DNA of 36,640 nt from the NCBI GenBank assembly GCA_012797085.1, contig JAAZPT010000191.1, positions 1-36,640 of the forward strand, in the 5' to 3' direction. The stretch comes from Christensenellaceae bacterium. Its GTDB lineage: Bacteria; Bacillota; Clostridia; Christensenellales; Aristaeellaceae. The notes under the pieces were generated by a model, which worked only from the letters and a program-made list of their open reading frames with translations, ran no database searches and was not told where the DNA came from. Position 1 is the stretch's first letter. The number at the start of each line of letters is the position of its first letter. Made by a program: the position numbers and the translations under genes. Positions 1 through 6,820 of the stretch are shown here, piece after piece.

Positions 1-90
1 GCTGTGCTGACAATTTTGCCCATATTAATAGTTTATATTGCATCACAAAAATATGTGGACAAGGGCATATCTGTTGGTGGCTTGAAATAG
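1..90 (+). CDS. Sugar ABC transporter permease, C-terminal end (partial)
   Basis: An open frame runs from the left edge to a TAG stop and encodes the last 29 residues of a protein. It has a hydrophobic stretch (LTILPILIVYIASQ) followed by QKYVDKGISVGGLK. This matches the end of MalG-type carbohydrate ABC permeases, where the last membrane helix is followed by a short Q-K-Y/F-x3-G-I-x2-G tail. The next gene encodes a sugar-type solute-binding protein on the same strand, which supports the call. The rest of the gene lies outside the window, so the substrate cannot be judged. Confidence 0.75.
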   Translation, partial: AVLTILPILIVYIASQKYVDKGISVGGLK

Positions 91-137
91 TTAACAAGCA
101 TGCCAAGGCATGTTTGAAATATAAGGAGGAAAAGAAT

Positions 138-1370
138 ATGAAAAAATTTATTGCTCTACTTTTAACCTTAGTAATGATGATATCCATAACAGCTGTTTAT
201 GCTGAGGATACAACAATTACTTATGCCTGCTTCTCAGCATCAGGCGCGCAGGAAGAAACACTAAAAAAGATGATAGAGGTTTTTGAAAGCAAAAACCCGG
301 GAATCAAGGTTGATGTACAACTAACAGGCTATAATGACTACTTTACAAAGCTTGCTACACAAATTGGCGGCGGTAATCCACCTGATGTTTTTGAAGTAAA
401 CATGGAAAACTTTCTTGCCTACATGCTTAGAGATGCTTGTGCTGACCTAAGTGAACTTGGCATAAATACAGCTAATTACTCTGAAGGAACATTAGAGGCT
501 GTTAAAAATGATGGTAAACTTTATGCTGTGCCTATGAGCTTTTCAACTTGCTTATTAATTTATAATAAAGACTTGTTTGATAAAGAGGGCGTAGCTTATC
601 CCACAGATGAATGGACCTGGGACGATATGCAAGCCGCAGCTGAAAAAATTACTGATAAAGATAATGATATATGGGGCGTTTTTCAACCGATATCATATCA
701 CGAGTTGTATAAATCCGTTGGAACAAATGGCGGCAGCTTGCTAAATGACGACTTTACCGAGTTCACGGTAAACTCTCCTGAAAACGTTGAAGTGCTTGAT
801 AAAATGCTAAAAAGAGTTCGTGGTGAAAACAGAGTTCAACCCACACAAGAGGATATGGCAGGTAGAGGAGATTGGGATTTGTTTACAGAAGGCAAACTGG
901 CAATGATTATTACAGGTATTTGGGCATTCCCAACATTTACAGAAAAATGCTCTTTCCCTTGGGATGTTGTAGTTGAGCCGGGCAATACACAAAAAAGCAC
1001 ATTCTTTTTTGCAAATGTAAACAGCATTTCTTCAGCATCACAAAATAAAGAGGCTGCTGCTAAGTTTATTGATGCTATGGGATCCGATCCTGATATTGTT
1101 AAATTAAGGTTGGATGCAAGTTGGGAACTTCCTACAATTGCAGATCAAAGCCAGCTTACACAATACTTGGAAATTTCACCTCCGGATAATAGAAAGGCAG
1201 TTTTTGACAGCATGAATTATGCTGCAGCTCCGCCGGCATTGCTTGAACAAGGTGCAGTTAGTGAAATTATTGCTAATGTACTAAGCACCCTTGAAACAAA
1301 TGAGCTTACAGCACAAGAAGCTCTTGATGAAATTCAGGCACAACTTGTAGATGCAGATTTACTAAAATAA
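138..1370 (+). CDS. Extracellular sugar-type ABC solute-binding protein
   Basis: This is a 410-residue protein of the cluster-B/family 1 carbohydrate-binding type. An N-terminal signal peptide (KK, then a hydrophobic core, then an AVYA-ED cleavage-like site near residue 22) is followed by the typical start of the mature domain: a YACFSASGAQEE strand, the segment VFESKNPGIKV, and GGGNPPDVFEVN. The start was placed at the ATG at 138 because AAGGAGG ends about 7 nt upstream; an in-frame ATG at 114 lies upstream of that site and has no site of its own. The partial permease just upstream suggests one importer operon with the binding protein last. Oddity: no lipobox cysteine is visible, although Gram-positive binding proteins are usually lipoproteins. 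The sugar is unknown. Confidence 0.85.
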   Translation: MKKFIALLLTLVMMISITAVYAEDTTITYACFSASGAQEETLKKMIEVFESKNPGIKVDVQLTGYNDYFTKLATQIGGGNPPDVFEVNMENFLAYMLRDACADLSELGINTANYSEGTLEAVKNDGKLYAVPMSFSTCLLIYNKDLFDKEGVAYPTDEWTWDDMQAAAEKITDKDNDIWGVFQPISYHELYKSVGTNGGSLLNDDFTEFTVNSPENVEVLDKMLKRVRGENRVQPTQEDMAGRGDWDLFTEGKLAMIITGIWAFPTFTEKCSFPWDVVVEPGNTQKSTFFFANVNSISSASQNKEAAAKFIDAMGSDPDIVKLRLDASWELPTIADQSQLTQYLEISPPDNRKAVFDSMNYAAAPPALLEQGAVSEIIANVLSTLETNELTAQEALDEIQAQLVDADLLK

Positions 1371-1382
1371 ATAACTAAAATC

Positions 1383-1424
1383 AAGCCCTTCACAATAAAT
1401 AAAATGTGAAGGGCTTATTTTATT
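1383..1424 (+). terminator. Rho-independent terminator after the ABC operon
   Basis: A perfect 12-bp inverted repeat (AAGCCCTTCACA / TGTGAAGGGCTT) with a 10-nt loop is followed by ATTTTATT. It lies 12 nt after the stop of the binding-protein gene. Confidence 0.85.
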
Positions 1425-1431
1425 GCTCTTA

Positions 1432-1440
1432 TGTTATAAT
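1432..1440 (+). promoter_or_regulatory. Extended -10 promoter for the GT-C-like gene
   Basis: TGTTATAAT is an extended -10 element about 25 nt before the start codon. No good -35 is visible, which is common for extended -10 promoters. The upstream terminator ends just before it, so the downstream gene needs its own promoter. Confidence 0.45.
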
Positions 1441-1465
1441 ATTTTAACAAGCATTTGGAGGATAT

Positions 1466-2890
1466 ATGGTAAAGCTGTTTAAAAATTTGTTAAAAACATA
1501 TTCCATATTGTTATTTATAGCAATTGTTGCAGGTATATTTGTGTCGGCTTTTAAACTCAAGGCTAATATTGCTTTATATATTGCTGCAACCCTTTTTATT
1601 TTAATTATGCTTGGTATTTCAAAGCTTATAAAAAACAATATCAGCTTAATAATAGTAAGTCTTTTTGCTTTGCTTGTAATGCTTTATATTATTTTCACAA
1701 TAAAGAATGTACAAATATCGGATTTTGAGCTTTTTTATAATGCTGGCTTGGATATTAAATATGGCAGACGGGATTATTTAGCTTTTGACAAGTTCTTTTT
1801 TTGGCCCTTTCAAGTGGGTTATTCAAGTTATATAGCTTTGCTTTTAAACATTTGGGAAAACGAAATGATTATTAAATTATCCAATGTTTTTTGGGCTATG
1901 TTTGCAAGCTTCAGTATTTACGGACTAACTTTAGAAACAACTAAAAACTTTAAAATGGCCAATTTGGCTTTTGTAATACATTTGTTTTTTCCGGCACGTT
2001 TAGTAATGCTGCCGGTTATAACAAATCAGTTTTTGGCCAGTGCTTTAATATACTTTGCCTTATATCTTTGGTTAAAATTAGATACTAACAATTTTTTAAA
2101 TATATTGCTTATAGCCTTTATATTAGCCCTCGCAAATGCAGCAAGGAGCATAGCCATTGTTAGCTTAGGGGCAATATGCCTTTTCGGTTTATTGAATGCT
2201 ATCAAGCTTAAAAGCTACAATCAGGAAATTTCAAAAATCCTAAAACTATGCTTGTGTTATGTTATTATTTTTACTTGTATATCATCAAGTTTTGCATGGA
2301 CGGGTTTAAGTCCTAGGGGCTTAAAAAATGATGCCCTGCTTTGGAAGTTTGCCACAGGTACAAACTACGAATACAATGGAGCATATAACCCTGCTTTATA
2401 CCAAAAAATATATGGCGATGAAGGAATGACGGAAGAGGAAAGAGAGTACCTAACAAAACAAGCCATAAAGGATAACTTATCTCAAACTGATAAAATGCTT
2501 GTTTTGCCCTATAAAAAAATAGAGAGCCATTTTTTAGGTGTGCAACCAACGGAGTATACATTTAATAACATAAAAAACAATACAATAAACCTGTTCGGTA
2601 AAAATTATAATACTTCGCAATTAATTGCAAACTATGTTTTGTTTGAAAGAATATTTTTCTTTATAATTTTAATTTTTACAATGATAACTTTAGTTAGTTT
2701 TAATAAATGCATTACCGATAAAATGTGGATATTTATAATAGTTTTTGCAGAATATACATTTATACATTTAATAATTGAAATGCAATCAAGGTATATGTTT
2801 TTCCTGTTCGGTTTTATGGCAGTGTTTGCAGCTGTGTTTATTATAAATTTGGAGAGTACTTTAAAAACCAAATTAAAAAGGATGCAATAA
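1466..2890 (+). CDS. Polytopic membrane protein, possible GT-C glycosyltransferase
   Basis: The 474-residue protein is very hydrophobic, with roughly ten to twelve membrane helices along its whole length. After the first helices an extracytoplasmic loop carries an acidic pair (SDFELFYNAG, about residues 83-92), followed by WPFQVGYSSYIALLLN. Acidic residues in the first outer loop followed by a P-x-G-Y-like segment are typical of ArnT/PMT-type GT-C enzymes, which move sugars from polyprenyl carriers. That similarity is my reading from memory of the family. A charged loop of about 90 residues (roughly 280-370) separates the N-terminal helices from the last four. GGAGG precedes the ATG. The gene is monocistronic between two terminators. 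It could instead be an O-antigen-ligase-like or unclassified membrane protein. Confidence 0.6.
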   Translation: MVKLFKNLLKTYSILLFIAIVAGIFVSAFKLKANIALYIAATLFILIMLGISKLIKNNISLIIVSLFALLVMLYIIFTIKNVQISDFELFYNAGLDIKYGRRDYLAFDKFFFWPFQVGYSSYIALLLNIWENEMIIKLSNVFWAMFASFSIYGLTLETTKNFKMANLAFVIHLFFPARLVMLPVITNQFLASALIYFALYLWLKLDTNNFLNILLIAFILALANAARSIAIVSLGAICLFGLLNAIKLKSYNQEISKILKLCLCYVIIFTCISSSFAWTGLSPRGLKNDALLWKFATGTNYEYNGAYNPALYQKIYGDEGMTEEEREYLTKQAIKDNLSQTDKMLVLPYKKIESHFLGVQPTEYTFNNIKNNTINLFGKNYNTSQLIANYVLFERIFFFIILIFTMITLVSFNKCITDKMWIFIIVFAEYTFIHLIIEMQSRYMFFLFGFMAVFAAVFIINLESTLKTKLKRMQ

Positions 2891-2902
2891 GCATCCTTTT
2901 TT
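2875..2902. terminator. Bidirectional terminator between convergent genes
   Basis: The hairpin AAAAAGGATGC - AATAA - GCATCCTTTTTT has A and T tracts on both sides, so it can work on either strand. The TAA stop of the plus-strand gene lies in the loop, and the stop of the minus-strand paaK begins at the T tract. Confidence 0.85.
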
Positions 2903-4121
2903 AATATCTGTTGTCAAATATTCTTGTTGATTTCTTTTCGCTTCTTGGCAGTTCGCCTATACCAACAATTTTTACTATTACACTTATGCCGATTTTGTTT
3001 TTAAATCCTTGGTTAATTTCCCTTTCAAGGCTTGTAATATCTACATCTTTTTTAGCCTCAACAAATAGGGTACAAATATCCTTGCCATAAAGGTGATCAA
3101 GCATAAACTGGTACTCGCTGGAAGCGTCCGGTATCTGTGATATCATTTCGTCAATTTGGCTTGGGAATATATTTACACCCTTTACCTTAACCATATCATC
3201 AGTTCTGCCAAGTATTGTATCTATTAAGGGATAATTCAGGCCGCAACTACAAGGTTTTGCAATTTTTCTTGTTAAGTCGTGGGTTCTATAACGTATTAAG
3301 GGAGCCCCTTCCTTTGCAAGCGTAGTTATTACCAGCTCGCCTGTTTCGCCATCGGGCAGCACTTCACCGGTTTTAGGGTTAATTATTTCTATGTAAATAT
3401 AGTCGGTCCACATATGTATGCCCTCTTGTTTAGCACAACTTACACCAATACCCGGGCCATATACTTCAGTTAGGCCATAAATATCGTATAGCTCAACACC
3501 AAGCTCATTTGCTATACGTTTTCTCATTTTTTCGCCCCAACGTTCACTGCCTATAAGCCCTTTTGTTAGCTTAAGCTCATCGCGTATACCGCGTTTTTCA
3601 ATTTCTTCGGCTAATAATAATGCATAGGATGATGTGGCACAAAGCACCGTTGAGCCTAAGTCTTTCATCATTTTTAATTGCTTATCCGTGTTGCCCGGGC
3701 CCATAGGTATTGCCATGGCACCAAGCTTCTCCGCTCCGGCTTGAAAACCTATTCCTGCAGTCCATAAGCCGTAGCCGGGTGTTATATGTATCCTATCCTT
3801 GCTTGTTACACCTATAACTTCATAACAGCGGGCAAACATTTCAGCCCAGTCATCAACATCTTTTTGAGTATAGGGTATTATTACCGGTGTGCCTGTTGTG
3901 CCGGATGAAGAGTGTATTCTTACAATCTTATCCTCATCCACTGCTTGTAAGCCTAAGGGATAGGCATTCCTTAAATCCGCCTTTTCTGTAAAGGGTAATG
4001 CTAAAAAGTCTTCAAAGCTTTCAAGCTTTTCAACATCCTTAAACTTTTGAGAGTAAAAACCATTACCGGCTTTAAGCTTATAAAATTGTTCTTGAATTAT
4101 TTTAAATTGATTATCTTCCAT
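2901..4121 (-). CDS. paaK: Phenylacetate/arylacetate-CoA ligase (PaaK family)
   Basis: This ANL-superfamily ligase (about 406 residues; PaaK enzymes are about 430) activates an arylacetate to the CoA thioester through an acyl-adenylate. Visible motifs are the phosphate-binding loop SSSGTTGTP near residues 71-79, the adenylate motif YDIYGLTEVYGPG, the YRTHDL segment, a CSCG motif before LGRTDDMVKVKG, and the C-terminal lid domain with the PaaK pattern VKIVGIGELPRSEKKSTR. It is the last gene of the iorA-iorB-paaK operon, 17 nt after iorB. In this context indoleacetate and related aryl acids are the likely substrates (inference). The ATG at 4121 was chosen; a TTG at 4133 is also in frame, and neither has a good ribosome-binding site, so translation may be coupled to iorB. 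Confidence 0.88.
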   Translation of the reverse strand: MEDNQFKIIQEQFYKLKAGNGFYSQKFKDVEKLESFEDFLALPFTEKADLRNAYPLGLQAVDEDKIVRIHSSSGTTGTPVIIPYTQKDVDDWAEMFARCYEVIGVTSKDRIHITPGYGLWTAGIGFQAGAEKLGAMAIPMGPGNTDKQLKMMKDLGSTVLCATSSYALLLAEEIEKRGIRDELKLTKGLIGSERWGEKMRKRIANELGVELYDIYGLTEVYGPGIGVSCAKQEGIHMWTDYIYIEIINPKTGEVLPDGETGELVITTLAKEGAPLIRYRTHDLTRKIAKPCSCGLNYPLIDTILGRTDDMVKVKGVNIFPSQIDEMISQIPDASSEYQFMLDHLYGKDICTLFVEAKKDVDITSLEREINQGFKNKIGISVIVKIVGIGELPRSEKKSTRIFDNRY

Positions 4122-4138
4122 ATTATTGTCCAACTTTC

Positions 4139-4708
4139 TTAATTGTTTATAACCATATCAATGGCTTTAATATTTAAATCTACAAACTTTGGTTTTACGA
4201 TGTTTTTTACAGCATTTTTTAAGCTGTCAACACTATAATTTATTAATTTATATTTTATGGCATAGGCCACCAATGCAACATTTCTAATTTTGCTGTTATT
4301 AAGTTCCTTTGCAATTTTGTCCGTATTAACACTAATAATTTTAAAACCTTTGTTATCTAAATAATTAAAATAGTCCTTAAAAAGCATATCCTTTGTATTA
4401 TCAAGGCTGAAGGGTTTAATTATTTTTTCATTTATTAAAAACTTTGTATTTTCATTGCAATAGGGTAAGGTCCTTATGGCTTCTATCACTTCAAAGGCTA
4501 TTACTAAATCTGCTTTACCCTTTGGCATAAGAGGGCTGCATACACCTTTATTTATGCGTATATGGCTTACAACGCTTCCGCCTTTTTGTGCCATGCCTAT
4601 TGTTTCAGCGGTGTCAATGTCATCACCATTTAACATGGCCATTTGGGCAATAAGTTTACTTGCTAAAACTGTGCCTTGCCCACCAACGCCTACACATAGT
4701 ATATTCAT
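4139..4708 (-). CDS. iorB: Indolepyruvate:ferredoxin oxidoreductase, beta subunit
   Basis: The protein (about 189 residues) is the gamma-domain-type small subunit of the 2-oxoacid oxidoreductase family. It opens with ILCVGVGGQGTVLASKLI, the glycine-rich signature of this subunit, followed by the AETIGMAQKGGSVVSHIR segment conserved in IorB, and SPLMPKGKADLVIAFE. It forms an (alpha-beta)2 enzyme with IorA. The ATG at 4708 was chosen because GGAGG, inside the last codons of iorA, ends 8 nt upstream; a GTG one codon earlier (4711) is possible. The gene begins 3-6 nt after the iorA stop, so the two are translationally coupled. Confidence 0.93.
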   Translation of the reverse strand: MNILCVGVGGQGTVLASKLIAQMAMLNGDDIDTAETIGMAQKGGSVVSHIRINKGVCSPLMPKGKADLVIAFEVIEAIRTLPYCNENTKFLINEKIIKPFSLDNTKDMLFKDYFNYLDNKGFKIISVNTDKIAKELNNSKIRNVALVAYAIKYKLINYSVDSLKNAVKNIVKPKFVDLNIKAIDMVINN

Positions 4709-4711
4709 CAC

Positions 4712-6490
4712 TTACACCTCCCTTTGATTTATGGCTTTTACAGGGCAAAGACCCTTACACAAACCACAACCGTTACACATATCCTCATCAATTACAACTT
4801 TATCGTTTTTAAAAGCTATGGCAGGGCAACCTATTTCCCTTATACATTTGTTACATTTTATACACTTCTCGTTAATATAATAAGGAGCTTTTGCCTTACT
4901 TAGAAAAACACAGGGAGCTTTAAAAATTATTGCTTTAACCCCTTGTTTCGCAGAAATTTCCTTTACGGCTTCAATGGCTTTATCCTGCTCAAATGGGCTT
5001 AAAGTAATAACTTCATCCAAGCCTACAGCTTCTAAAACCTTAGGTATAGATATTGCTTTTGCTACATCACCGCTCAATGTAAAGGGTATTCCCGGGTGGG
5101 GTTGATTGCCTGTCATTGCTGTGGTTGAATTATCAAGCACTATTATTGTAATATTAGCCTTGTTATAAACTGCATTTACAATACCTGTTAATCCGGAAGC
5201 AAAAAATGTAGAGTCACCTATAAAGGAAAAACATATTGCACTCTCGTCAACTTTGTTTATACCTTGGGCAAGGGTAATATCTGCACCCATGCAAAGGCAG
5301 GTATCAACCATGTTTAATGGCATGGCATTACCCAATGTATAGCAACCTATATCCCCGTTAAATATGGCATTTTTACCCTTCATTGCCTGTTTTACGGCAT
5401 AGAAGCTTGCCCTATGGGGGCAACCGCTACATAGGCTTGGTGGACGAACCGGCAAGGGTATATCTATACTCAAACCGTTACTTGTTTCAGCTATATTAAG
5501 GAATTTTGCAATGTTTTCCGGAGTGTTTTCTCCGGCTAAGCTGTTTGTTTTGTCAAGCTTACCGTGTATTTTTACATTTAAATTATATTTGCCGGCAATT
5601 ATTAATAATTCTCGCTCAATATAAGGATCCAGCTCTTCAAAAATAAAAACCTCGCTTACATTGCTTAAAAATTCAATGGCCAACTTTTCAGGAAAGGGGT
5701 AAGGTGTGCCTATTTTTAATAAATTATAAGCGTTGCTGCCGTTGAGTGCTTCATTTACATAGGCATAACTTATACCGTTTGTGGCGATGCCGATTTTTTG
5801 ATTATTATTTATATGTTTATTAAAGGAACTTTTGCTAAACTCATCACTTAAGCTAAAGCGAAGTTCTTCCAAAGCGATATGGTTTAAGTAGGATGCTTTT
5901 GGGAATATCACCCAACGGGCAGTATCCTTAACAAAAGTACCTTTTTTGATTGTATTGTTATAATCAAATACATCAAAGCTTTTATAAGCATGGCAAACCC
6001 TTGTTGTAGGGCGCAATATTACGGGCCTTTTTATTTTTTCTGATAACTCAAAGGCAAATATTGTCATATGGTATGCTTCTTCAGGGCTTGAGGGATCAAG
6101 TACGGGAAGCTTGCTATAGGCTCCAAATGTGCGAGTATCCTGCTCTGTTTGTGAAGATATGGGGCCGGGGTCATCGGCAACAACTATGCACATGCCACCT
6201 TCTACTCCTACATAGGCAAGGCTCATCAGCGGATCACTTGCAACATTTAACCCAACCTGCTTCATTGTTACAATTGTTCTTGCACCGCAATAAGAGGCAC
6301 CGGCTGCAATTTCCAGGGCTGCCTTTTCGTTTGTACTCCACTCCACATACAAACCATTAGGTTTGTTATTAGCTATTGCCTCCATAATCTCGGTTGATGG
6401 AGTACCGGGATAACCGCTTGCCAAGGCTATGCCGGAATGTATGGCGGCTAAGGCTATGGCTTCGTTGCCAAGTAAAAATCTTTTTTCCAT
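4712..6490 (-). CDS. iorA: Indolepyruvate:ferredoxin oxidoreductase, alpha subunit
   Basis: The 592-residue catalytic subunit uses thiamine pyrophosphate to interconvert arylpyruvate and aryl-acetyl-CoA with ferredoxin. The domain order is: an N-terminal pyrimidine-binding domain (GNEAIALAAIHSG, YPGTPSTEI, then a WSTNEKAALEIAAGAS segment with the TPP-activating glutamate), a central swivel domain, a PP domain with GDIGCYTLG and GDSTFFASG...LDNSTTAMTG (Mg/TPP site), and a C-terminal 2[4Fe-4S] ferredoxin domain with CIKCNKC...GCP and CNGCGLCKGLCP. Length and order are as usual for IorA. It is the first gene after the T-box leader, with an AGGATG-type ribosome-binding site. Control by tRNA-Trp charging suggests a biosynthetic role (inference). 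Confidence 0.95.
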   Translation of the reverse strand: MEKRFLLGNEAIALAAIHSGIALASGYPGTPSTEIMEAIANNKPNGLYVEWSTNEKAALEIAAGASYCGARTIVTMKQVGLNVASDPLMSLAYVGVEGGMCIVVADDPGPISSQTEQDTRTFGAYSKLPVLDPSSPEEAYHMTIFAFELSEKIKRPVILRPTTRVCHAYKSFDVFDYNNTIKKGTFVKDTARWVIFPKASYLNHIALEELRFSLSDEFSKSSFNKHINNNQKIGIATNGISYAYVNEALNGSNAYNLLKIGTPYPFPEKLAIEFLSNVSEVFIFEELDPYIERELLIIAGKYNLNVKIHGKLDKTNSLAGENTPENIAKFLNIAETSNGLSIDIPLPVRPPSLCSGCPHRASFYAVKQAMKGKNAIFNGDIGCYTLGNAMPLNMVDTCLCMGADITLAQGINKVDESAICFSFIGDSTFFASGLTGIVNAVYNKANITIIVLDNSTTAMTGNQPHPGIPFTLSGDVAKAISIPKVLEAVGLDEVITLSPFEQDKAIEAVKEISAKQGVKAIIFKAPCVFLSKAKAPYYINEKCIKCNKCIREIGCPAIAFKNDKVVIDEDMCNGCGLCKGLCPVKAINQREV

Positions 6491-6512
6491 TAATTCACAT
6501 CCTTTTTAAAAT

Positions 6513-6552
6513 AAAAAAACACCCATCAACATAGGACAGTGTTGCTGCGGTG
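6513..6552 (-). terminator. Regulated terminator of the T-box leader
   Basis: On the minus strand CACC-G-CA-G-CAACA pairs with TGTTG-A-TG-GGTG (one bulge, one mismatch, loop CTGTCCTA) and is followed by seven T residues. Its 5' arm includes the CACCGC of the T-box sequence, so terminator and antiterminator are mutually exclusive. Confidence 0.88.
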
Positions 6553-6742
6553 CCACCTAAATTCATTATAAATAATGCTCTTTATCGTATACTACATATA
6601 CGTTTGCTGTATCGGGCAAACCCGTTCATTATAGAATACCTCATAGGCCCATTCAATGCTTTAAAGCCGCTTTCTTGCATCAACCGAAAGCTTTCTAAAG
6701 GTTTTTTAGCATTTACTATTTCTAATCATCGGCTATATTTAT
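6513..6742 (-). promoter_or_regulatory. T-box riboswitch leader, predicted tRNA-Trp specific
   Basis: Read on the minus strand, the leader contains the T-box sequence AGGTGGCACCGC (6558-6547). Upstream is a long Stem I with an AGTA element (6717-6714), the AATGCT/AGCATT pairing, a distal loop GGTTGATGCAAG (6685-6674), and a specifier loop in the context GAA-TGG-GCC. The specifier triplet TGG is at 6651-6649 and codes for Trp. Two small hairpins (CGGG-TTTG-CCCG and CGTATA-TGTAG-TATACG) sit between Stem I and the antiterminator. The base after UGG in the antiterminator bulge is C, which would pair with discriminator G73; tRNA-Trp has G73, while tRNA-Tyr and tRNA-Phe have A73. Uncharged tRNA-Trp should stabilise the antiterminator and turn on iorAB-paaK. 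Confidence 0.92.
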
Positions 6743-6748
6743 AGGGTA

Positions 6749-6777
6749 ATATTAACACAAAAACCAAACTCAATCAA
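6749..6777 (-). promoter_or_regulatory. Promoter of the iorAB-paaK operon
   Basis: On the minus strand the -35 is TTGATT (6777-6772) and the -10 is TAATAT (6754-6749), with a 17-nt spacer and a TG extension. Transcription would start near 6742, giving a leader of about 250 nt before iorA. Confidence 0.65.
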
Positions 6778-6790
6778 ACAAAAAAATAAA

Positions 6791-6820
6791 AAAAGCCTTG
6801 TTTTAAACAAGGCTTTTTTT
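6791..6820 (-). terminator. Terminator of ftsH
   Basis: The inverted repeat AAAAGCCTTG / CAAGGCTTTT, flanked by an A run and a T run, lies directly after the ftsH stop. The T tract in the minus-strand direction fits termination of ftsH. Confidence 0.85.

Noticed and set aside
114-137. Longer N-terminus for the solute-binding protein
   Set aside because: It would include the ribosome-binding site AAGGAGG in the coding region and put charged residues ahead of the signal peptide.
2401-2520. Possible frameshift in the GT-C-like gene because the loop region is charged and unlike the flanks
   Set aside because: The frame is open throughout, codon use is unchanged, and a soluble loop between helices is expected in such proteins.
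6550-6744. Open frame of 64 codons on the plus strand opposite the T-box leader
   Set aside because: It is the antisense of a structured RNA leader and has no ribosome-binding site; the T-box explains all conserved parts.
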